The position numbers and the translations under genes are program-made. The notes below the pieces were generated by a model. That model had not been told where the DNA came from and searched no databases. It was given only the letters and a program-made list of their open reading frames with translations. Below, piece by piece: positions 39,139 through 50,506 of a stretch of 64,000 nucleotides of DNA. The DNA is from Bidens hawaiensis (lineage: Eukaryota > Streptophyta > Magnoliopsida > Asterales > Asteraceae), in assembly GCA_021521415.1 (NCBI GenBank), contig JAIQDT010007314.1, forward strand, positions 86,042 through 150,041, read 5' to 3'. Numbering within the stretch: position 1 is the first letter of the stretch; each line of letters begins with the position of its first letter.

Positions 39139-39229
39139 GTTATTATTATTAATATTCTACTAACTCAAATTAATTCTTCCAACGTAAATAATATTTTAAT
39201 AATATTCATAGAAATTTCGGGATGTTACA
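38655..39229 (-). repeat. Tekay-related solo LTR, second piece
   Basis: Continues the LTR cut at 26838. It includes a (TTA)n run near 39103-39150 and a TATA-like GAGTATAGATAACC on the minus strand near 39018-39031, decayed from the TATAAATA of relatives. Ends GGGATGTTACA. The ORF 38645-38914 spans the junction and is not a gene. Confidence 0.75.
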
Positions 39230-40173
39230 TGCGGTCATGAGCCACTGCCGATCCGCAGTAACTTGACTAGCTGACGATCGGGACTCACCAAGCTCCCTTA
39301 CAAGTCTAACGTTAACTTCCATCATGCCAAACATATGTTACTCCCTCTCAGGGCCCCCATCTTCAATCGCTCAATTTCACCAATATTATGAGCAATCCAC
39401 TTCCCCTGAGTAATATATTATTGCTCTAGGGCGGAGCTCGCTTGAAGTGCCTTAACAAGTTTAGTCTACATCGAGTGCACTGATTCACGTGCAGCCTCAA
39501 GAAGCGCATTCTGCTGCTTGCAGGCAGCTTCCCAAGACTTGGCAGCAGTGGAGTGCCTTTCCTTCTCAGTAGTCAAGACCTTCTCAACATCTCTTAGCTG
39601 CCATTGAGCCGACTTGCCTAATGTTTGTATTTCTCGGCATCTTTTTTGTGTTTCCTTCTCTCATCTTCAGTAGAGATCCACTTTTCCCCATCGCCATCCA
39701 TTCATGGTAACTTTCTTTTCTAGTGTCTAAGGCATTTACCATGTTATAAGCATAAGCATTGGCAAAGCTCGAAGCAAGGGTGAGCCCGCTGGAACCCCGT
39801 TCAGCGGGAGGAACACCGCGACAAAAAAATTCCTAACAATTATCAGTATCAGAAAATTGGGCGCCCTGCATAATATTCCACCGCGGCTGGTGGAGGAGGG
39901 AATCCTCTTTAGGATTTGACATTCAAAAAAAAAAAAAAAGAAAAACAAAGGAACCCCCCTCATCCTCCTGCTGGATTAGGGAAGAATGGGCGGTTTGTTT
40001 AGTAGACATATGAGAAGAACCCCCCTCACCCTCCTGCGAAATAGGAGCGGAACGAGGAGGGTTCTGATGGATATCCCCCTTCTGCGGTGGTGGTTCAAAT
40101 GAGGACATATGTTCATCGTCTGCAGAACTAAGCATGGACTTCAACTTCTCCCTTCATCATCCGCTATAGTAAG
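39230..40173 (-). pseudogene. Antisense extra ORF of Tat element, middle part
   Basis: Minus-strand text in several frames. Near 40144-39940 it is rich in Ser, Pro and Glu (SSADDEHMSSFEPPPQKGD; RSAPISQEGEGGSSH), with a short internal repetition of EGEGGSS and EDEGGSF. Near 39700-39240 are Lys/Glu-rich, coiled-coil-like pieces and VRELGESRSSASQVTADRQW. This layout, an acidic Ser-rich linker then a coiled coil, is what I recall for the C-terminal half of the putative gypsy-type transposon proteins. Poly-A (39925-39941) and several stops show decay. Confidence 0.65.
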
Positions 40174-41387
40174 TGTCACACCCCAACCTACGACGGAGAT
40201 TCCGGGGCGTGAACTGATTGCTACAGCTCTCAAGGTACTATGATGCAATATTTAAATGAAAATATCTATTAATTTTATTCAATTTTTAAATAAATCAAAT
40301 ACAAAATACAACTCATTAAATAAACAATAAACACCAATTTAATTCTTGATTTTATCTTTTCTAACGGAATTCTTCACTAAATCTTCACAAAGTCTTGCAA
40401 CTAATTCAAGGGATAACAAGCATATGCGTATAAAATAGAAAGGTTTGTCAACAATACAAGTTGAGTGAGTAAAACACCAGTTTAAGACACAACAATAATA
40501 ATATATAGTAAATAATGAAATATGCAAACTGTTCCTGTGAGAATAAACAGTTAAGCCATATCACATAATCAATCAAACCATAAAGAAAGGGCTCAACCAA
40601 TCCATATAAATGAACATTGGTTACCAAGCAAGGACTAAACCGTTGCCATAAAAATGGACATCGGTTGCCGAAGCAAGCAAATAGCATTCAAATAAAGCAA
40701 GTAAGAAAATAGCAAGTTAGGCATAAACCGATATAAACACAAGGATTAACAGTTGCGGTTTTGAATACTAGATAATAGTTAAATATATAAGATACGCACA
40801 TGTCCCCAAAAAGGTTTAAAAATAAGTAAAAAGGGGAGTTATTACTCACCTTAGCAATAAGCAAGAGATAAACGAATGCGGTAAGAACGGTAGTAAACAA
40901 GAGTTAAGCGCTTCGGAAGTTATCGACGATAAATCCTAAGTAACAATATTTGACGAATAAATATAAATGAAATAATGAAGCTAAAACTAGATAGAGGTTC
41001 GGTATTTGATGATCGGGTACATTCTAACGAAAGTTTAATATTAATAGATTTAATATTAAGTTTATTATCACTTTTATTTATCAAGCTTTAGCGTAAATAA
41101 TAAAATTTTAATTATATAAAATTATTATAAGATAAAGAGATTGGTTTATCTCAAACTAAAAATACGTTTAATGCATTTTTTATTATTAATAACGATCTCT
41201 TTTAAATTAGTATTGTACATAATAAATAATTATTATTAAATAATTATAATTATAAAATATGAAATTTTATAAAATACTTGAAATAAATTATTTTAATTAA
41301 CAACGTTATAATATATATTTTAAATTAAAACCTTAACAAAATCTTTATTATAAAACATTTATTGATTTTAGTACTTAATACATATTC

Positions 41388-41434
<47 letters not shown>

Positions 41435-42466
41435 TTTTAACGAAGATTTGGAAAACGACTTGTTAATACGATGGTTTTAAAGAAAAATACTGATTAATTA
41501 TTATGTATATATTAATAACAATAATATTTAGATATTAAAATAAGTTTAAAACATGATTTAAATGGCTAAACAAAAAAAAATATACTAAAACCCGGGCTGG
41601 GGGTGGCTCGAACCTGCGCCCCCAGCCATAATGACCTTAATACATTCACCCCTAGCCAACTGGGCTAGGGGTTCCGATGATTAAAACTTGAAACGAATAC
41701 AATAAGAAGCAACAAGTTGCGAACCAGATTTGAAACATAAACCCTAAACAACTCAATCGATCAATCTGTTAACTATGGATTTGATTAATGTTAGGGTTAT
41801 GGCAGAACACGAACTCGCGATTCTAATACATAGAAAGATTACCTTAAATAGTGAACAAGCAAAGACTAATTAGGGTTATGACAGCCGACAAGAACTCGAT
41901 CAAAACGGCCACAACCAAGCCAATTTAGTATAATTGATGTTAGGGGTCATGATGGCGCAGGTTTCAGGAAGCTAAAAGTACGTTTAGTTGTATTTTGGTG
42001 ATCGTTACATAGTGTATTTGTGAACTGGTTAGGTCGGCTAGGTTTTAATAAGAAAAGTGAATCAATAATGATCAATATAATATTATTAGAACGTCGGTGA
42101 GGTTGATTTTGACAAGATTAACCAAGATCACAAATAAATTCCATAATTTAGATGAAAATTGTGGTTCAAGAATACTAAACGCGTCACGGGTTTATGGGTT
42201 TTGGTTATTGGGTTAAAGGATCATAATATTCATGATTTGCTAAATAGTCCCTAGATGAAAAGGATGGAAACATATTTGGGTTAGAGTTTTAGTTTGGGGC
42301 TATATTTGCCGAACTTTTAACGTTATGATTATATATTAAATAAATAATTAACAATAATATAATAATAATGAATTATACTTGATAAACGCGATAAAATTTC
42401 TCGAGCATCGAAATGGGTCGGGTTTTAATAAAACAATATACATTCCGAAAAGTCCGAGTTGTTATA
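40174..42466 (-). repeat. Solo LTR, 2293 bp
   Basis: Plus strand starts TGTCACACCCCAACC and ends GAGTTGTTATA (expected TTACA). The perfect 5 bp duplication GTAAG flanks it (40169-40173 and 42467-42471). Both ends match 5988-6660. It contains a (TA)n run (about 41393-41431) and a tRNA-like segment with A and B boxes on the minus strand (41588-41675). ORFs at 40339-40900 are LTR sequence. No retrotransposon protein motif, PBS or PPT is present inside. Confidence 0.85.
41588..41675 (-). other. tRNA-like segment with Pol III-type A and B boxes
   Basis: The minus strand contains TAGCCCAGTTGG (41656-41667, A-box form) and GGTTCGAGCCA (41604-41614, B-box form), 41 bases apart, with CCCCTAGCC/GGCTAGGGG and CTGGGGG/CCCCCAG pairings. 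It lacks a proper acceptor stem and discriminator, so I do not call it a tRNA gene. Confidence 0.55.
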
Positions 42467-42471
42467 GTAAG

Positions 42472-43017
42472 CATGAACTTCAACTTCTCCTCGGCACAAC
42501 CAGCGTCTGGGGCATCCTTTAGTGGCGGTGTTGTCTCATGTATCACAATGCCTTTCACCGACGCTTGAGCTGGAACTAAAAGAATAAGAGATACAATCTA
42601 AAAAAATTAATAGGTTATGATGGTATGGGATATGCTTTGAACACTTTACCCGTGGATGGCTTCGAGATAACGTTTTGAATGTGCTCATTAAGGCGGGTCT
42701 TCTTCGCCTTCTTTGGAATATGAGCATGGGTTGGGCTCTTCACCCCTTGATCAGATCTCTTTCCCTTCTCCCAGCATCAAGTTCTTGTTGCGGCAGCTCT
42801 TGAGTGTTGGAATTAGGATTGGCAGGCAAATCTCACAGTCTCAGTAGTAATAGATCGATGCTTACCCTTAAGACCTAAATTTGAAAGCGCATGTAATACA
42901 TTCGTATAATCAGAAATATATGAGGAACTACCTTCTTCGCCAGATGATGTTTCGTCGTTGGATGTAAGTAACACGATTACCCTATCTGCAGTAAGAGCAG
43001 TCAAAGGATGAGGATTT
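42472..43017 (-). pseudogene. Antisense extra ORF of Tat element, middle part with intron
   Basis: Minus-strand exons: 43017 to about 42813 (SNDETSSGEEGSSSYISDY and HALSNLGLKGK), a Lys-rich stretch near 42720 (KKAKKTRLNEH), then an exon with KGIVIHETTPPLKDAPD near 42555-42500. A 74 bp intron is likely between GT at 42649 and AG at 42576: it has GTAAAG at the donor, TTCTTTTAG at the acceptor, and the frame continues across it. Frame changes near 42740-42820 show decay. Cut on one side by the copia element and on the other by a solo LTR. Confidence 0.68.
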
Positions 43018-43379
43018 TGTTGGGCCACACTTAATGGTTTACGCTTAGTTATTGGGCTTAGTTTTGGGTTTCTATATGTAAACCGAAATCATATTTTTAG
43101 TGGGCTTAATATGTTTGGGCTTAAGGTTAGCATGTGCATAAATATTACCTAGTGTTAACTGTTTTGGGGGTTGGACATGAACGAGAGAACGAGAGACGAG
43201 ACGAGAGAAGTTTATCTTATTGTAATCAATAGTGCTTAACCACCCGACGTTAAATAAACGTGTGTTTTGAAGCATTCTTATTGTGTTCATTATTATTCTT
43301 GAATCGTCCTATTGTTAGATTCCGCCTAACAACGGGATTCGGTTGATATCATACTGAAAGATCCATCTAGGAACATACA
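43018..43379 (+). repeat. 5' LTR of the copia element
   Basis: 362 bp. The TATA box equivalent reads CATAAATA (43137-43144), whereas the 3' LTR has TATAAATA at 55493-55500. Confidence 0.9.
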
Positions 43380-43381
43380 AT

Positions 43382-43393
43382 TGGTATCAGAGC
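43382..43393 (+). other. Primer-binding site, tRNA-iMet
   Basis: TGGTATCAGAGC two bases after the 5' LTR end. Perfect consensus. Confidence 0.92.
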
Positions 43394-44117
43394 CTATTGA
43401 CCTATTCTACACTCGGTTGTGATATCAAGGATTCAAGATTTTTTCTTAACTGTGGTCGTGGTGTTTGATTTTCCGGTGATATACTCATCGGAGGTGGGAG
43501 GATATATCTTGGGATAAAGATTGAGTTAATTTTGGTTAAAATTCAAATCCCATAAATTTTGGGATTTAGCTTGTTGCCAAATTTACTTGGTCAAAGCAGT
43601 TTTGGTAGTTCTCTGCCTCGTTTGGTCGCTTTCGGGCACAACAAGGTGTTTTCGGGTTATTTTGACTGTTCTCCGGTGCAGTTAAGGGATTTTGGTCAAT
43701 CTCTTGGGTTCTCGGTTTTGGTTCTCTGTTACTTGTGTTCTCTGGACAACTGTGGTGTTCTCGGCTACGTTAAGTTGTTCTCGGTTATTGTTCTCTATCA
43801 AGGGTTTTCTGGTTGTGTTCTTGGCCATTGATTTCTGTCAAGAGTTCTTGGCTATTGTTCTCAATCAAGGGTTCTCAGTTGTGTTCTCGGTCACTATTTT
43901 CTATCAGAGTTCTCGAGTCAAGGTTCTCTTGTTGAAAGGGTTCTCGACTACTTGGGCTTTAGTGACTGTGTGGATTTGGGCCTGGTGTTTTGGGCCTTTG
44001 TGACTTGGGATCACACAGTATATTGTTTTGGGCTTAAGTAATTTGGGCTTATGATTTATTGATCAATTAACTAGTACATCCACTAATGCTGCACTACATT
44101 AGGAGCTGGACTCCATT
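43394..44117 (+). other. Copia leader with repeated GTTCTCGG motif
   Basis: About 720 bp between the PBS and gag. From 43600 to 43960 the motif GTTCTCGG or close variants recurs well over ten times, with no fixed period. ORFs at 43559-43831 and 43692-44003 come from this repetition and show no domain. Confidence 0.6.
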
Positions 44118-46003
44118 ATGGGTACTGCCACCTGTGTGCCCCGTCTATTGTCTCATGAGGGGTTTGCTGAATGGAAGTTCATATTTGAGAAATTTGTGAA
44201 AATGAAATATGCAAATATTTGGAGGAGTATCGTACGGGGTCTCAAGTTATTACTTATCAACGAGAAAATTTTAATGAGGTGGTTGTCAAGCCTATCGAAT
44301 TGTATGTCGATGCAGATTTTGAGAAGATTGAAGAGGATGAAAAGGCTCTTTCTACCTTAATAATGGCACTTTCCCATGAAATTGCCTTGGGATATAGAGA
44401 GTTACAGTCTGCTAAGGCATTAAAGGAAGCCCTTATTGAAGTGTATGAGGGAAATGAGGATATGAGAAGAAGCCCAAAAGATCTATTACGACAAAAGTTT
44501 AACATGTTTAATCATGTTCAGGGAGAGTCTTTGGAAACACAACTGCAAAGATTAATATCACTAGTCACTGAAATGCGATCCGCTAACATAAACCTGACCT
44601 CTGTTGAGACAAATAATAAGCTGGTCAAATCCTTGCCACAAAGCTGGGATATGAATGTTGTTGCGATTAAGAAGACAAAGGATCTTACCAATCTAACTTT
44701 ATCAGAAGTAATGGCAATCATTAAATCATGTGACATGGATGTTAAACAGCATGCCATAAATCATGCAAATTCTTACGATGCGGTCGGCTACAATATTGCT
44801 TCTAATAATGCTCTTATGTCATAAGACAACTTCTCTATGTTCAAGTCCTCTCAGGGTCAGTATGCTCAGCCACAATAGTCTCAAAATAATTTCTCAATGT
44901 TTAAGTCTGCTCAAGGTAAATTCACTCAGCCACCACTACAGCTAACTCCCGTGTTCTTTCAACAACCTATTCAAAAACCTGCCTTTGCTACTAAGCCCCA
45001 GCCAAATATTGCATCGTCCAGTCAGTCTCCCACTCAGATTCCCATTATTTCAAAGGAGACTCAAGAAAACATTGCCATGATGGCAGGTTTCATGAATTGC
45101 TATAACGCTTTTCTTGCTGGAGATCTGGTTTAACCAGTTTTCGCGACTGAGCTAGATTAAATACATCTTGATGATGTGGAGGAAATGGATATCTCCTGGC
45201 AAATAACCCTGGCGGTGTTTAGAGTGAAAAAGTTTACCAAAAGAACAAGTAGATATAACTAGAATGTTCCAGCTAATCAGAAGGTGGGATTTAACAAGGA
45301 TACTCTGAGGTGCTACAATTGTCATGAGCCGGGTCACTTCGCTCGTGAATGCACGAACCCAACTAAGGAGGGAAACAGAGAAAGGGCACCGGTTCCGGTG
45401 AGAAATGCAAGAGGAGAGAATACAGCTGGTTCAAATGCGAGTGAGCGGGGATTGATAGCTCAACAATTTTCTTGGAATAACCAGATGGCAACTCTCAACA
45501 TCAGCAATCAGACTGCCAACTTTGCCTGGATTGATGTTGCTGAAGAAGAAAACGATGCTGAGGAACTAGTTAAGGATCTTCAATTCGCCTTCATGGCTTT
45601 CACTTCTTCCAGATCATCCGAGGTAAGTTCTAAATTATGTTCTCAATCTTGTGTTAATAAGGTAGATTTATATAAATCTCACAATAGTAATCTTATTAGA
45701 GAAACGGAGAGAATAAAATATGAAAACTTCACTCTTAAGAAATTCGAAAAGGCTTTAAAGGAAAAACTAGAGGCACAACAAAAGGATTTCTCTAAACTTC
45801 AATCCGACTTTAGCATAAAATGTTGTCACCACTTAGATGCTAAACCAAAAATTGCCGAATTAACCGCCGAATTAGAAGCTTCTATGTTGGACATTGTTAA
45901 GATAACTAATAAATTTGAAAATGTTGAATTCAATTTTAAGAAATTCGATGTCTCTAGTGCTGTTGTTGAGTCCATGATTGAAAAACAATTAAAATGGAAA
46001 TAA
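44118..46003 (+). pseudogene. Copia gag, broken
   Basis: Begins MGTATCVPRLLSHEGFAEWK, a usual copia gag start, and shifts frame near 44215. The main copia gag domain follows at 44219-44824 (KALSTLIMALSHEI, LRQKFNMFNHVQGES, NLTLSEVMAIIKSCDMD). After a stop at 44822 come a Gln/Pro-rich linker (44825-45133) and another break. The frame at 45284-46003 then holds a zinc knuckle, CYNCHEPGHFAREC near 45311-45352. That frame continues into a Lys/Glu-rich coiled coil (about 45710-46000). Gag coats the RNA; this copy needs several repairs and is not functional. Confidence 0.85.
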
Positions 46004-46960
46004 AGAAGGGTGAGGGTATTGGGTACCATGTGGTTCCCCCTCCGTATAATGACAACTACAATGGACTTCCTCTTACCAAAGAAAAGGAATAAATGGAAAT
46101 TTTTATGAAGTATGGTAAACCAACTGAAAATAGCAAAGGTGCTCTTGATTCAGCAAAAGCTACTAAATCAATCTCATAGGTGAATGATACTAATGTGTTT
46201 GCTTCACGTGCAGATGAAGTAATTATTGAGGATTGGACTGATGAGGATGATGGTTTACCTGTTTTGAACAAAAAGACATTAATTCTAACGTTCCTTTAAG
46301 TTAACGTGTTTTGAATTCTATTACTTTAAATGCCTGTGTTGGCTCTGTTTTTTAAGAGCAAAGACAATTGCGTGGTTGCTTTTTCTAAAACTATTAAATC
46401 TGGTGGTGTGTTTTCAAATAAATTTGATATACATAAAAGTTCTTGTAAACATTCATCACCTAAGTTTGTTAAAGAAGGAAGATCATGTGTTCACAATTGT
46501 GATAAATCAAATGATAAGTCAAGTGTCAGGTATAAAGTGAGACAAACTAGCTCACACAACAGATCAAGACCATGAGTAGACCACATTGAATTTTATGTTA
46601 AACGTCAAATATGTTTTAACTGTGGCATTCCTAGTCATATTGCTAGAAATGGTCCACACCATCCTTATATCCCATATTTTAGATATCATCAGAGGAATAT
46701 GCATCGAAATACCTACTACAAGTATACTTCTAATAAATCAAGGTATTATGAGGCAAATCCGTCTGACGGTGATTGGAAAAGAAACAAGGCTGACATGTTA
46801 AGCTCGCGTCAGACCAAACCTAATATGTTTCAGAAGCGTGATGGAAACTTGGTTTCGGTCCCGAGAACCAAGTCGGCCTCTGGACCGACTTGAATGGTTG
46901 CCTAAATCTCCTGTCAAAGTCAAATATGTTTTCCGCTCACAAACCGGAGACAAAGTCAAC
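46004..46960 (+). pseudogene. Copia gag-pol linker with second zinc-knuckle remnant
   Basis: Ser/Lys-rich text with several stops. Near 46608-46655 a second knuckle reads CFNCGIPSHIARN with the last Cys missing. No protease DSG or DTG and no integrase motif is visible before the RT remains start near 47000, so the central pol is deleted. Between about 46905 and 47010 the phrase encoding MNGCLNLL-type text (TGAATGGTTGCCTAAATCTCC) occurs twice, at 46892-46912 and 46997-47017, a possible trace of the deletion. Confidence 0.65.
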
Positions 46961-47010
46961 TATTTAGATCAATAACAAAGTTTAAAATCCTGATATGAAT
47001 GGTTGCCTAA

Positions 47011-48036
47011 ATCTCCTATAACTAAGCCATCAAAAACAACTGGGGCATGGGTACAAGCGAGGAACCATCGATCAGACTTTGTTCCTTAAAAATGGTGGGA
47101 AAGATCTTATCTTAGTGAAGATTTATGTAGACAACCTCATTTTCGACTCCACCAATACTGCTCTATGTTCTGAATTTGAGGAAGTGATGAAGAAGAGATC
47201 TGAGTTAGTTCGTTGGGGGAGATGACGACATTTCTGGGATTACAAGTTCTTTAGAGTTCGACAGGAAGTTTGCTACATCAAGGAAAATATGTCAAAGACA
47301 AGTTGGCAAAATTCGAGTTTCAAGATTCTAAGAGTGCGACAACTCCTATGGTGGAAAGTCCTCTTTTTTCAACTGATCCTGAAGAGAACTCCGTAGATCA
47401 AACATACTATCGATCAATGATTGGATCCATGATGTATCTCACCTCTATTCGCCCTAACATCATGTTTGCTGTCTGTCAATGCGCGCCGCTCCAGGCTAAT
47501 CCTAAACTTTCTCATTTAATTGTTGTTAAACGTATTTTTAGATATCAGAAAGGGCAACCCAAGCTAGGTCTTTGGTATCCCAAAACTCATAATTTAATTT
47601 ATATGCTTTTGCTGACAACAATTATGGAGGTGATGATATGGACAGGAAATCTACGTATGATGGATGTCAATTCTTGGGAGATCGACTCAGTTCAAGGCAA
47701 TGCAAGAAACAACAAACGGTGTCCACATCCACCGCTAAGGCAGAGTATGTTGCTGCGTCTGCCTGCTGTTCACAGGTTATCTTGATGCAACATCAATTGC
47801 TGGATTACGATTTGGAATTTCTTGACACTCCAATCTTTTGTGATAATGATGTTGCTATTGCTATTGTTAAAAATCCTATTCAGCATTCTAAAACTAAGCA
47901 CATTGACATCAAAATTCATTTTATTCGTGAGTGTTACAACCGAAAATTGATTCATCTTGAGCAAGTTCACACTGATAATAACATGCAGACTTATTTACAA
48001 AACCAGTCGGAACAGCCATATTTAATGTGCTTGTAG
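47011..48036 (+). pseudogene. Copia reverse transcriptase end and RNase H
   Basis: The RT C-terminal half is readable: YVDNLIF near 47130 (catalytic box YVDD changed to YVDN), then FLGLQ near 47230, GKYVKDKLAKFEFQDSKS near 47286, and YRSMIGSMMYLTSIRPNI near 47410. RNase H follows in a shifted frame: DRKSTYDGCQFLGDRLSSR near 47640, TAKAEYVAASACCSQ near 47735, CDNDVAIAIVKNP near 47840 and TKHIDIKIHFIRE near 47895. The usual adjacent copia RT palm and integrase are absent. Broken by frameshifts near 47275 and 47630. Confidence 0.88.
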
Positions 48037-50506
48037 GGTTTCTTAAAATGCTTCGTTTCGACGATTGAGTCTTTTGAGGTTACATTTGTACATAAATGTT
48101 TTTTTTTCGTTCTTGTAAAATTTCTGCACAAATTTAGGGGGAGAAAATTAAAAAAATTCAAAAAGAGTGTGCGTGTGTTCTTATAAAATCTTATTATAAA
48201 AAATTCAAAAATATTTTTACACTCTTTTGCTTTAAATTTGTCAATAACTTAAATTTGAGGGACATATACTTGTATATGTTTGGTCCTGTTATCTACTTAT
48301 AGACATATGGGATAGCCATTCACTTAAAGACTGAAAGTGACTGGGATGACTGTTGTGTGTTTTGTTTAATTCTTTCACTTAAAATTATGTTGGTTACTTA
48401 AGTTCGAAGCACATGTATTGTTATATATGTTTGGTCCTACTATTTACCTATAGACATACGGGATAACCATTTACCTGAAAAACTGAAAGTGACTGGGGCG
48501 ACTGAGTTTAAAAAACGTCTTCTATAACTCTTTATGGGAAGTGATATGATTATTAAGTTAAGAGCTTTTTAGAAGATTTAAATATTTTCAAATGAAAATT
48601 GATCTAACCTGTGGCAAATGATAGTAAAAATTTCTTATGTGTGCGTAACGTGTGAAGTTACTAGGCTAAAAAGGCTTTTGAACAGTCATTGATATGTATG
48701 ATAGCTTTCCACATTGCGTAAAAGTTAAATGGATATAAACTAAATCTGCTAAACTTACTGTGGAGAGTCATTTTGAAGATGTGTGCATGTCTCTAGATAC
48801 ATCTCTCCATATGATAGGCAGAAAAGCAATTACCCAATCATACACGAGCCCGTTAGTGTCTTGATCACCAAAAATATTATGTTTCTAAGTTACTAAAAAG
48901 AATATTTTATAATAATGTGTCATTAATAATTCGTTTTTCAAAAGCTTAAAGGGTCAAACTATAACTACAAGGGTGTGGCATTCAAATAAGTCCTAAACAC
49001 CCTGAATGTAAGGTCTGTAAGCCCAAATGGCTTGTAAGTCCAACGTTCAACCTTGAAGCTTAATATTTTTTGTTTGTATAAAGAAAATCTTTTGATCAAG
49101 CACTAGGGGGTTGGAGTCAAAATTGGGTGATCTGGGAAAGCCAAATATGCTTTGAGAAGAGATAGGAGGCATCACGGGTCCATAAGTGGTGTCTGTCTAA
49201 GCTTTGTGCCCAATTGAACCTATTTCGTATCACTGATGTAATGAAAATCGTGCTAAGTGTCTTATTACTTGCTATCAATCTGTCTCTCCATGTCATAATA
49301 ATGCTGAAAATGAATCATTGTGAAAGCATCTTAATCAATATGATTCCATGTTTGGATCTTTTCATAAAAGTTTTCTCGTTTATCGAAATTGAAATTTGAT
49401 CCCAAAATATGTTAAAATTTCAAGAAGGATGGCTGGTTAAATTATTTTTTTTTGATTAATTTTTTTTTATTTATTTTATTGTTTTATGTTATTAATTTTT
49501 TTGGTTTATTTTTACCTCATGTTTACTCTTGTTGAAACAAAATGCTTTAAGAGATCGTTTCAAACATGAATCAAGCTTATAATTTGAGTTCATAAACTCT
49601 TATATGTGATAAGTGTATTCTTGGCCCAAATGTGATTATAATATGGGTGTTCTCGGCCCATCAAGGTTTTCGGCCAAGACAAACGTTTTTTTGAAGTTTA
49701 AAAGGCACTTTATGTTGCATTATTGGCCATCACCTTCAAAATTGAAAAATTGTTCTCTCTCTAAGACTAATTTGGATTATATTTCATCTAAGATGTTAGA
49801 AAATATTAAAAGGTACATGAAACTTTAATGAATGTGTTTTCGGTCACTAATAAATCATACATACGACTGAATGGTGTTTGGGTTATGTGATTGATTATTC
49901 TGTTTCGATGGATTGTAAACCATGTCAGTAATCGGTGATTATGATATATTTGATGTTGGTATGAGTTTGTATTGAGTTGCAGGTTTTTCTACTAATGGAG
50001 GTTTTAAGGTTTGTAGAAGACGACTCGAAATTCAAGATGAAATCGAAATGGTTTTTAAAGAATATGGACTTTGAGATCTCGGGATCATGGGTTCGGTAAT
50101 GGTTGACCGAAAACCCTTGGTCAACCTGAGAACTTTGTGATCAACTGAGATCTCAAGAGTTCTCGGTCAAACTTTGACCGAAAACCCATTTGGTTAACCA
50201 AAAACTCATGTTCTCGGTAGTACAGGGTCTCTTATGAACAATCTTGGACAGAAAACTCAACTTATGGACAGAAAATTCATTTACTAGACAGAAAACTCAG
50301 TTTATGGACCGAAAACGATTTTAATCATATTATGATTAATATAATTGGGACTATTTTACAAATGAGGACTTGCATTGTCTATATTTATGTTTTTGGTCCC
50401 TGTTCTTTGATCAAGATGTCCGTTCTATCAAATATATATATTCCATATAATAAATAATTATCTATTTAAATGAATATATTATTAACTTGACTCGTTTGTT
50501 GCAGTC
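48037..50506 (+). other. Copia spacer between pol and extra ORF
   Basis: 2.5 kb with no protein motif. A direct repeat of about 95 bp occurs twice (48261-48352 and 48409-48505, sharing TATGTTTGGTCCT and GACTGAAAGTGACTGGG-type text). From 49610 to 50310, GTTCTCGG, GTTTTCGG and ACCGAAAAC motifs recur, like the leader at 43600-43960. ORFs at 49214-49399 and 49613-49828 show no domain. Confidence 0.55.

Larger units (their letters stand above)
25666..39229 (-). mobile_element. Solo LTR of a Tekay-related family, split by element 26839-38649
   Basis: Outer pieces 25666-26838 and 38655-39229 together make an LTR of about 1.75 kb. It starts TGTAACCTGATCCCGGTGCC and ends CGGGATGTTACA. It shares with the chromovirus LTR the opening (CCCTACTTTCGCGTTGGATT-type), the GGCAGCGCCCCTGGCAGCGG block near 26610 and the end. 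Flanks TACGA (25661-25665) and TGCGG (39230-39234) differ by two A/G changes, so the TSD is decayed. There are no internal genes of its own. Confidence 0.72.

Noticed and set aside
41588..41675. Functional tRNA gene
   Set aside because: A and B boxes are present but there is no proper acceptor stem or anticodon arm, and it lies inside an LTR.
43559..44003. Two overlapping ORFs before copia gag
   Set aside because: They translate the repeated GTTCTCGG leader; no domain or conserved start context.
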